Origin: Eubacterium maltosivorans
Lineage (GTDB): Bacteria > Bacillota > Clostridia > Eubacteriales > Eubacteriaceae
Length of the DNA: 64,000 bases
Assembly (NCBI RefSeq): GCF_002441855.2
Contig: NZ_CP029487.1
Span: 2,108,001 to 2,172,000, forward strand
Reading direction: 5' to 3'
Part shown: piece by piece, positions 22,494 to 29,528 of the stretch
Layout of the letters: each line of letters begins with the position of its first letter
How positions within the stretch are numbered: the first letter of the stretch is position 1
Notes under the pieces: model-generated
Database searches by the model: none
Seen by the model: only the letters and a program-made list of their open reading frames with translations
What the model was told of the DNA's origin: nothing
Program-made: the position numbers and the translations under genes

Positions 22494-24728
22494 TCAGGCG
22501 TCCTCCTCCAGAAGCCTGGCGAAGTCCGGCTCTGGCAAAGGCCTTGAGAAAATGAACCCCTGGATCATATCGCAGCCCGCGTCCTTTAAGAAGGCCAGCT
22601 GCTCAGGCGTCTCCACGCCCTCGGCCACAGTCTCTATATCCAGCTTTTTGGCCATCTGAATAATGCTGCGCACAATGACCGCGCCCTTGCCGGTATCCCC
22701 CTCATTCAAAAGGAACTCGCGGTCCAGCTTGATCACATTGACGGGCATTCCCTTTAAGGCGTTGAGTGAGGAATAGCCAGAGCCAAAGTCGTCGATGGAG
22801 CAGCCAAAGCCAGCCGCTCTCAGCTCGCGAATGATGCTTCCGATGCGGTCGAGATTTTCTAAAAAGATGCTCTCCGTCAGCTCAAGCTCGATGAGGCCGT
22901 CCGGAATCTGGCAGCGGTCCTTGATGGCCTGGTATGTGCTGACAAAATCCTCCTGGCGCACGTGCACCCGGGAAACATTGACCGAGATAGTGACCACGGG
23001 CAGCCCCTGCTCCAGCCGATTCCGGAGGCGCTCACATACCCTTGTGAAAATATACTCGTCCAGCTGGAGAATGAACTGGTTCTGCTCAAAAACGGGGATA
23101 AATTCCCCAGGGCTTACCATTTTTCCCCCAGGCTGTATCCAGCGGGCCAGGGCCTCAGCGCCCACAACCCTGCTGCCATCCACATCATATTTGGGCTGAA
23201 TATAGAAGGTGAACTCGCCGTCGGCCAGCGCCTTTTCCATGACGGCCTCTATCTCTGAACGGCGCAGCATCTCTGAGCGCATGCCGCTGTCATACTGGCA
23301 GTACTGGTTGCTGCGGCCGTTTTTAATGCTTTTCTGCGCCATATGGGCCCGGTCCACCATGAGGCTGATGTCCGACGCGGCGGGGTCGTCCTCCAGGCAG
23401 AAGATCCCTATGTGCACAGACAGGGGTACATCCTGCTTGCCGCCAATGGTCTGGCCGTTCATGCCGCGGATGATGCGCTGGCACAGCGCCCCGACCTCAG
23501 CCCGCTCTTTATAGGCGTGCAGCATCAGAAAATTATCGGCTGAAAACCGGCATACAATATCTGCTTCAGCCTTTTCACGGGTCAGCACACTGGCCAGGTA
23601 GCGAAGCACCTCGTCGCCGAACTGGAACCCCATGACGTCGTTCACCAGTTTAAAGCCTGTGAGGTCTATGTAAAGCACAGACCACCTGGCTCCTGGGTCG
23701 GCCGCCACCTGGCTTCCGCCGTCCAGCTTAAACTTCTCAAAATTAGGCAGGCCGGTCAGGCTGTCGTAATAAGCGATCTGGCGGACCTCCCGCCGGTGTT
23801 CCCGGCTGCTCCGGTTGTAGATTAAGATGATGGCCAGTATCAGGACTGTGATAAGCCCGCAGAGCAGCAGGGTCCAGTTAATGATATTACTGGCCTGGTC
23901 CAAAATGACGCTGTTGGGAATGATCGAGACCAGGTACCAGCCCTCCACGCTTGAGATGGGCACATAGCAGAACAAGTTCTGCGCCTTATTATAGCTGAAC
24001 ACTGCGGCGCCGGACTGGCCGTCTGTCATGGCCTCCTTAAAGGAGGTGAGGGCCAGCTCGCTGTTTTTACCGGACAGGTCGATGATATCATAAAGATTCT
24101 TAAAGGTCCGGTTGCTGTTCTTATTGGACGAGCGGATCAGCACCTCGCCGTCGTTTTTAACCACATAGGAAAAGCCGCTGCCATTGTAAAAGGACAGGGC
24201 GAAGCGGTCTGTCACGTCCTCCAGCCGGTGCTGCTTGAGCACCAGACCGCTATGGCCGTCGCCAAAGGTAAACCGCTTGTAAACGCCCAGGGAGCGCACG
24301 CCGCTCTGGGCGCTGTTATAGGGCTCCAGCACCCCCTGGTCTTTCATGCCCGCCAGCTGTCCGGCGGCCTCGGCGCTGAGGTCGGCGGTGCCGCCGTTAT
24401 GGTATACCCGGTTTGCGGTCAGGTCGATGCAGAAATAGCTGTCCTTGAGGGGCGACTCAAAGCTGGCCAGATTGCTCTGAATCCAGACCTGGTCGTCTGA
24501 GGGCCTTTCGCTCATCTCGCTGGCAAAGACCTGAAGGGTGTCGTAATCTTTCTGGATAAAGGTATCGAGCGCGTTGCTGCCCTGGCTGGTCAGCTCCAGA
24601 ATACTGGCCGCCGACTGTTTCCAGAGCGAGCTGTTGACATGGTCGATGTATAGGAGCATGCTGGCAGCCAGCAGGGCGAGCGACAGCACTGCGGCTGCCA
24701 GTAAAACCGACAGGTGCCTGCGTTTCAT
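22494..24728 (-). CDS. membrane sensor with degenerate GGDEF and intact EAL domain (c-di-GMP phosphodiesterase)
   Basis: 744 residues: TM helix 1 (about 8-28), an extracellular Cache-like sensor (30-270), TM helix 2 (about 282-304), a GGDEF domain (about 320-485) and an EAL domain (about 495-740). The GGDEF signature is replaced by FSADNF, so cyclase activity is unlikely. The EAL domain keeps EALARW, NVS, ELTES, DDFGSGYSSL, KLDREF and VAEGVET, so it should hydrolyse c-di-GMP. The ATG overlaps the stop of the upstream solute-binding lipoprotein gene by 4 bases, pointing to ligand sensing through that protein. Confidence 0.93.
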   Translation of the reverse strand: MKRRHLSVLLAAAVLSLALLAASMLLYIDHVNSSLWKQSAASILELTSQGSNALDTFIQKDYDTLQVFASEMSERPSDDQVWIQSNLASFESPLKDSYFCIDLTANRVYHNGGTADLSAEAAGQLAGMKDQGVLEPYNSAQSGVRSLGVYKRFTFGDGHSGLVLKQHRLEDVTDRFALSFYNGSGFSYVVKNDGEVLIRSSNKNSNRTFKNLYDIIDLSGKNSELALTSFKEAMTDGQSGAAVFSYNKAQNLFCYVPISSVEGWYLVSIIPNSVILDQASNIINWTLLLCGLITVLILAIILIYNRSSREHRREVRQIAYYDSLTGLPNFEKFKLDGGSQVAADPGARWSVLYIDLTGFKLVNDVMGFQFGDEVLRYLASVLTREKAEADIVCRFSADNFLMLHAYKERAEVGALCQRIIRGMNGQTIGGKQDVPLSVHIGIFCLEDDPAASDISLMVDRAHMAQKSIKNGRSNQYCQYDSGMRSEMLRRSEIEAVMEKALADGEFTFYIQPKYDVDGSRVVGAEALARWIQPGGKMVSPGEFIPVFEQNQFILQLDEYIFTRVCERLRNRLEQGLPVVTISVNVSRVHVRQEDFVSTYQAIKDRCQIPDGLIELELTESIFLENLDRIGSIIRELRAAGFGCSIDDFGSGYSSLNALKGMPVNVIKLDREFLLNEGDTGKGAVIVRSIIQMAKKLDIETVAEGVETPEQLAFLKDAGCDMIQGFIFSRPLPEPDFARLLEEDA

Positions 24729-26023
24729 TCTATGCCTCCTTCCTGGCTTTTCCGGAGGCCCGCTTCAAAGCCTGCCAGGACTGTATCCGTCTTTTCACCA
24801 CTCAGCAGCTGCCGCACACTCTCTCTGGAGAGGTCCCAGATCGGGTATTTGAGGTTGCTGTCTGCGCCCAGCATGCTCCTGCCATTGGTCATATAGCTGC
24901 TCAGCGGCTGTACCGCCTGATCGCTGGGCAGGCGCTTGTCTGTCAGAGGGCTGAAGGAGCTCTGGCCGTCCACAAATTCCCACATCACGTCTTTCTGGGT
25001 CAGGTATTCCAGAAATTTCTTGGCCTCCTCCACATGGGCGCCCTTGGCGTTGACGGCCACACGGGTGTCCACATTGGTCACCAGGACGCTGCCGTCCGCC
25101 TGTACCGGATAGGGGTAAACCTTATAGCTGAAATCCGGGTTCATGGCCTCTACCCGCGGCGACGCCCAGGCCCCGGTGAGCATGAAGGGGTACTCCCCTG
25201 TGATGAAATCGTCAAGGTCATCCTTGGTCTTTTCTGTCTCCAGCGTCCGTTTCGCGTCCACATAGCCGCTTTCGATAAAATTCTCGACCATCTCGAAGCC
25301 CGGGCGCATATACCGGGCCAGCAGGCTGGGGTCTGTGTTCATCTGCTCCAGCAGGCTGTCAGGATTCTCACTCTGGTAGACCTCAAACATTCCCCGGGAA
25401 ATAGCCAGTGTTTTCAGAGAAATATCATTGTTCGCCACAATGGGTGTCTTATCCTTTTCCACAAAGGTATCGCACGCCGCCAGAAAAGCCTCATAGGTTT
25501 CCGGAACCTCCACCCCATACGCTTTCAGCAGATCCAGGTTGCAGTAGAGCCCAAAGGCTGAGATACTGGTGGGCACAAATGGCACCCTGCCGTCAATTTC
25601 CATCTGGCCGCGCACACCGGGGCTGAAATCCGGAAGCGTGGAGAGATCGGATAAATCGGCCAGGTCGCCGGTTTTCATGAGCTCCAGAGTGGTGTCGTGG
25701 TTGAGCATAAAGATGTCGTCCCCGTTACCACTTTTCATCCGCTTTTCAAGCACGTCAAAATAGTCGTTCCCCTTGACGCTCTCATAGGTAATGTTGACGC
25801 CTGGGTTCTCTTCCATATAGGCCTTCAGAATATTTTCGATGACCATCACGTTTAAAGCTTCATTCTTATTCCCAAAGAACCTGAGCGTGACGCTCTCCGC
25901 GCTCTGGCTGTCTGGCACCGTATAATTTTGATCCTCAACGCTCTGACAGCCCGAAAAAAGTGTTGGAAGAAGCAGAAGCGCCGCGAGCAGCGCGGAGGAT
26001 TTTTGCAAGATTTTATTTTTCAT
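24725..26023 (-). CDS. extracellular solute-binding lipoprotein (family 1, sugar-type)
   Basis: 432 residues. The signal sequence ends at the lipobox FSGC (Cys26). The mature protein has the family 1 binding-protein fold: VTLRFFGNKNE, AYMEENPGVNITYE, DIFMLNHDTTLELMK, then AFMLTGAWASPRVE-like central and C-terminal elements. It resembles carbohydrate-binding proteins, but no ABC permease or ATPase gene is adjacent. Instead it overlaps the GGDEF/EAL gene by 4 bases, which suggests it works as a periplasm-side ligand presenter for signalling. The exact ligand is unknown. Confidence 0.88.
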   Translation of the reverse strand: MKNKILQKSSALLAALLLLPTLFSGCQSVEDQNYTVPDSQSAESVTLRFFGNKNEALNVMVIENILKAYMEENPGVNITYESVKGNDYFDVLEKRMKSGNGDDIFMLNHDTTLELMKTGDLADLSDLSTLPDFSPGVRGQMEIDGRVPFVPTSISAFGLYCNLDLLKAYGVEVPETYEAFLAACDTFVEKDKTPIVANNDISLKTLAISRGMFEVYQSENPDSLLEQMNTDPSLLARYMRPGFEMVENFIESGYVDAKRTLETEKTKDDLDDFITGEYPFMLTGAWASPRVEAMNPDFSYKVYPYPVQADGSVLVTNVDTRVAVNAKGAHVEEAKKFLEYLTQKDVMWEFVDGQSSFSPLTDKRLPSDQAVQPLSSYMTNGRSMLGADSNLKYPIWDLSRESVRQLLSGEKTDTVLAGFEAGLRKSQEGGIE

Positions 26024-26225
26024 GGTTTCCTTCTTGTTATCATTTTCATCCTTTAATTTTACAACAAAGCACGCATAAAATCAATGCGCTTGCTTAAGTC
26101 TCTGGCCGGCCAGAGCGGTTTACAGACGGGCGAATGAAAATGTAAGAATTTTTTAATGTTCATTTATCGGGTGTTGTGGTAAAATATTACTCGGTTAAAA
26201 AATCAATACGTAAGGAGTTATTAAT

Positions 26226-27059
26226 ATGTTTTTAGAACTGCTAAAAGCGGCCTTTTTCGGGATCGTTCAGGGGATCACAGAGTGGCTGCCCATCAGCAGC
26301 ACAGGCCATATGATCCTGTTTGAACAGTTTATCCATATGAATGTATCCAAGGATTTCTGGGACATGTTCCTGGTGGTCATCCAGTTTGGCTCCATTCTGG
26401 CCGTTGTTCTGCTGTATTTTCATAAACTCAATCCTTTCTCGCCTAAAAAATCGCCGGTGCAGAAACGGGATACCTGGTCCCTCTGGGGCAAAGTACTGGT
26501 CGCGGTCATTCCGGCTGCTGTTATCGGACTTTTATTTGATGATTTTATCACAGACAAGCTCTACGGCTATGTGACGGTAGCCATCACCCTGATCGTCTAT
26601 GGGATCGCCTTTATTGTGGTGGAAAACATGGACCGCACCAAGCGTCCCACCATCCGCAATTTTGAGCAGCTGGATTACAAAACGGCTCTGTTTATCGGTG
26701 TGTTCCAGATCCTGGCCCTGATTCCGGGCACCTCCCGCTCCGGCTCCACCATCATCGGCGCCACCCTGCTGGGCTGCTCCCGCTATGTGGCGACAGAGTT
26801 CTCTTTCTTCCTGGCGGTGCCGGTCATGCTGGGCGCCAGCCTCTTAAAGATCGTGAAATTCTTTATCAAAACCGGCATTGGCTTTACGGGCACAGAGATC
26901 GGCATTCTCTTAGTCGGTATGATTGTAGCCTTTGTGGTCTCTGTCTTTGCCATCAAGTTCCTCATGGGCTATATCCGCAAGCACGATTTCAAGGCTTTCG
27001 GTTACTACCGCATTGTGCTGGGGATCATTGTCATTATCTACGCGGTGATGTTCGCATAA
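26226..27059 (+). CDS. uppP: undecaprenyl-diphosphatase
   Basis: Membrane phosphatase that recycles undecaprenyl pyrophosphate to the monophosphate carrier used for peptidoglycan and teichoic acid; also gives bacitracin tolerance. 277 residues with about eight helices. Both signature regions are intact: GITEWLPISSTGH (residues 14-26) and PGTSRSGSTI (about 163-172). AAGGAG precedes the ATG. It is monocistronic, and a CTCAAAA palindrome follows the stop. Confidence 0.96.
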   Translation: MFLELLKAAFFGIVQGITEWLPISSTGHMILFEQFIHMNVSKDFWDMFLVVIQFGSILAVVLLYFHKLNPFSPKKSPVQKRDTWSLWGKVLVAVIPAAVIGLLFDDFITDKLYGYVTVAITLIVYGIAFIVVENMDRTKRPTIRNFEQLDYKTALFIGVFQILALIPGTSRSGSTIIGATLLGCSRYVATEFSFFLAVPVMLGASLLKIVKFFIKTGIGFTGTEIGILLVGMIVAFVVSVFAIKFLMGYIRKHDFKAFGYYRIVLGIIVIIYAVMFA

Positions 27060-27075
27060 AAAATTTAAGCGATAT

Positions 27076-27125
27076 GCTCAAAAGGCTCAAAACTTCCACG
27101 CTGTGGGGTTTTGAGCCTTTTGAGA
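27076..27125. repeat. CTCAAAA palindrome, copy 4
   Basis: GCTCAAAAGGCTCAAAAC (27076-27093) and GTTTTGAGCCTTTTGAG (27108-27124), 17 bases after the uppP stop. Confidence 0.93.
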
Positions 27126-27178
27126 CTGTGGGCTGGGGCGCGGATAAATTTTGTTCTTCAACTTTCACGATTTTTCCC

Positions 27179-27207
27179 TTGACAAACTCGTTTAAAATGA
27201 TTATGAT
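27179..27207 (+). promoter_or_regulatory. promoter of the T-box leader
   Basis: TTGACA (27179-27184) and TATGAT (27202-27207) are 17 bases apart, about 15 bases before the start of T-box stem I. Confidence 0.8.
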
Positions 27208-27221
27208 TATCACAACACCTT

Positions 27222-27500
27222 GATGAGGAGTAGTAGGATTCCCGGAACATCCAGAAAGCTGCTGGTTGATGCGAAGCAGTTGGGAAAGGCGTCTGAACTG
27301 GCCTCGGAGTGGCACGCTGAAATCTGTGAGAGTAGGCGGAGCCGGTTCCTGACCGTTACCCCAGGAGGATATAAGGCCCATAAGGGTCCGTATCTGCCAA
27401 CGAGGCAGCACCTACGCTGTAAAATTAGAGTGGTACCACGTAAGATAAAATCTTCCGTCTCTATACGTCATTGATAAAATGCATGTAGAGGCGGTTTTTT
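27222..27500 (+). ncRNA. T-box riboswitch upstream of leuA, probable leucine (CTG) specifier
   Basis: Stem I begins GATGAGGAGTAGTAGG and carries the apical GCTGCTGGTTGATGCGAAGC. The T-box AGAGTGGTACCACG is at 27427-27440, and a terminator (CCGTCTCTA/TAGAGGCGG plus six Ts) spans 27455-27500. If AGG of the 5' strand pairs with the CCTC at 27302-27305, the specifier is CTG at 27298-27300, a leucine codon, which matches the gene below. TGGT in the T-box fits a tRNA ending ACCA, as tRNA-Leu does. Uncharged tRNA-Leu would favour the antiterminator. Confidence 0.92.
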
Positions 27501-27576
27501 GACGTTTTGTCCAAATTTTGAAAAAATTTGGCAGCGAGTAAGGAGCGTTAGCGGACGAGCGGCAACAAAACAAACG

Positions 27577-27629
27577 TCTTTTCATTCGATCATTCTTCTG
27601 ATCAGCATCAAAATGATTGAATGAAAAGA
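27577..27629. other. second hairpin in the leuA leader
   Basis: TCTTTTCATTCGATCATT (27577-27594) pairs with AATGATTGAATGAAAAGA (27612-27629) with one mismatch, between the T-box terminator and the leuA start. It has no T-run. Its role is unknown. Confidence 0.6.
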
Positions 27630-27668
27630 TGATCCGATTAAAATTTACAAAAAGGAGAACAACACCCC

Positions 27669-29327
27669 ATGATGAACCCAACAAAATACAAACGCGGTTA
27701 TTTTATGCCCCCGGAAGAATCCACCGACTGGGTGCACAAAGAGTATATTGAAGAAGCGCCGATCTGGTGCTCCGTGGATCTGCGCGACGGCAACCAGGCC
27801 CTCATTATCCCCATGAGCCTTGAGGAAAAGATCGAATATTTCAAGACCCTGGTGGCCGTAGGCTTTAAAGAAATCGAGGTCGGCTTCCCGGCTGCCTCCG
27901 AAACCGAATATATCTTTTTGAGAACCCTCATCGAGCAGGATCTCATTCCCGACGACGTCACCATCCAGGTGCTCACCCAGGCAAGAGAGCACATTATCCG
28001 CAAAACCTTCGCGGCGCTGGAGGGCTGTAAAAAATCCGTCGTCCACCTTTACAATTCCACCTCAGTGGCCCAGCGCGAGCAGGTCTTTCGGAAATCCAAG
28101 GAAGAGATCATTAAAATCGCTGTGGACGGCGCCGTCATGCTCAGAGACCTGGCGGCTGAAACCGAGGGCAACTTCCAGTTCCAGTACTCTCCCGAGAGCT
28201 TTACGGGCACCGAGGTCGATTTCGCCCTGGATATCTGCAACGCTGTGCTGGATGTCTGGCAGCCCAACGCTGACAATAAGGTCATCATCAATCTGCCCGT
28301 CACAGTCTCCATGTCCATGCCCCACGTGTACGCCAGCCAGATCGAGTACATGAGCAAGCACCTGAAATTCCGGGAAAATGTCATTGTCTCCCTGCACCCG
28401 CACAACGACCGCGGCTGCGCCATCGCCGACACCGAGCTGGGCCTTCTGGCCGGGGCAGACCGCATCGAGGGCACCCTCTTTGGCAACGGCGAGCGCACCG
28501 GGAATGTGGACATCATCACCCTGGCGCTGAACATGTATACCCATGGCGTCGATCCCAAGCTCCATTTTGATAACCTGCCCGAGATCACCGAGGTCTATGA
28601 GCGTACCACCCGGATGCATGTGTACGAACGCCAGCCCTACAGCGGCGCCCTTGTTTTCGCAGCCTTCTCCGGCTCCCATCAGGACGCCATCGCCAAGGGA
28701 ATGCAGTGGCGTGAGGAAAAACACTGCGACCAGTGGACTGTGCCTTACCTGCTCATCGACCCCACCGACCTGGGCCGCCGCTACGAAAAGGATGTGATCC
28801 GCATCAACAGCCAGTCCGGCAAGGGCGGCATCGGCTATGTGCTGGAGCAGAAATACGGCTACGACCTGCCAAAGGGCATGCGCGAGGACCTGGGCTACAC
28901 CGTCAAGGATGTCTCCGACCACAAGCATAAAGAGCTCTCCGCCGAGGAAGTCCGGGATATTTTCGAAAAAACCTATGTCAATATCCAATATCCAGTCACC
29001 TTGCCAGAGTACCACTTCGAGCAGGTGAGCGAACACATCAAGGCCACCATCACCATTGAGCGGGACGGCCAGAAAACCATGGTATCCGCAGAAGGCAACG
29101 GCCGTTTCGACGCGGTCAGCAACGCCCTCAAGGATTATCTGGATACCCCCTATACTGACCTGATCTACAAGGAACACGCGCTGGAAGAGGGCTCCACCTC
29201 CCGTGCCGCCGCCTATGTTGGCATCACCATGCCCGACGGCCGCACCGTCTGGGGCGCCGGGATTCACAACGATATTATCGTCGCATCGGTCACCGCGCTG
29301 GTGTCTGCCATCAACCGCGCCCTTTAA
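27669..29327 (+). CDS. leuA: 2-isopropylmalate synthase
   Basis: First committed step of leucine synthesis: condenses acetyl-CoA with 2-oxoisovalerate. 552 residues, the longer LeuA type. The catalytic barrel (about 30-320) shows WCSVDLRDGNQAL, then SLHPHNDRGCAIADTELGL and GTLFGNGERTGN with the metal-binding His and the conserved active-site residues. The C-terminal 120 residues form the regulatory domain that usually binds leucine for feedback inhibition. GGAG lies 12 bases before the first ATG, rather far. The T-box above it gives leucine-tRNA control. No other leu genes adjoin. Confidence 0.95.
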   Translation: MMNPTKYKRGYFMPPEESTDWVHKEYIEEAPIWCSVDLRDGNQALIIPMSLEEKIEYFKTLVAVGFKEIEVGFPAASETEYIFLRTLIEQDLIPDDVTIQVLTQAREHIIRKTFAALEGCKKSVVHLYNSTSVAQREQVFRKSKEEIIKIAVDGAVMLRDLAAETEGNFQFQYSPESFTGTEVDFALDICNAVLDVWQPNADNKVIINLPVTVSMSMPHVYASQIEYMSKHLKFRENVIVSLHPHNDRGCAIADTELGLLAGADRIEGTLFGNGERTGNVDIITLALNMYTHGVDPKLHFDNLPEITEVYERTTRMHVYERQPYSGALVFAAFSGSHQDAIAKGMQWREEKHCDQWTVPYLLIDPTDLGRRYEKDVIRINSQSGKGGIGYVLEQKYGYDLPKGMREDLGYTVKDVSDHKHKELSAEEVRDIFEKTYVNIQYPVTLPEYHFEQVSEHIKATITIERDGQKTMVSAEGNGRFDAVSNALKDYLDTPYTDLIYKEHALEEGSTSRAAAYVGITMPDGRTVWGAGIHNDIIVASVTALVSAINRAL

Positions 29328-29344
29328 GAAGGATTTCCCTATCA

Positions 29345-29374
29345 CTGAGAGCTGCTTACGCGGGCAGCTCTTCT
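29345..29374 (+). terminator. terminator after leuA
   Basis: GAGCTGC pairs with GCAGCTC around TTACGCGG and is followed by a pyrimidine/T-rich run. Confidence 0.8.
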
Positions 29375-29528
29375 TTTTTCTTTTCGCTTGTGGTTTAATT
29401 GTATTAGCGGTATAATGATAGGAGTATACTGTATTTTGAAAACGCTGTCTCCGTTTTAAAAAGCTGTTTCCCCCATAAAGTGATTTTGAGGATAATCACG
29501 ATTATAATTTGTTAGAAGAGGTGTAAGG

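Noticed and set aside
28062-29345. Long minus-strand open frame of 427 codons over leuA
   Set aside because: It is antisense to an unmistakable LeuA, has no ribosome binding site, and its translation is a low-complexity Gly/Val/Asp shadow of the GC-rich coding strand.
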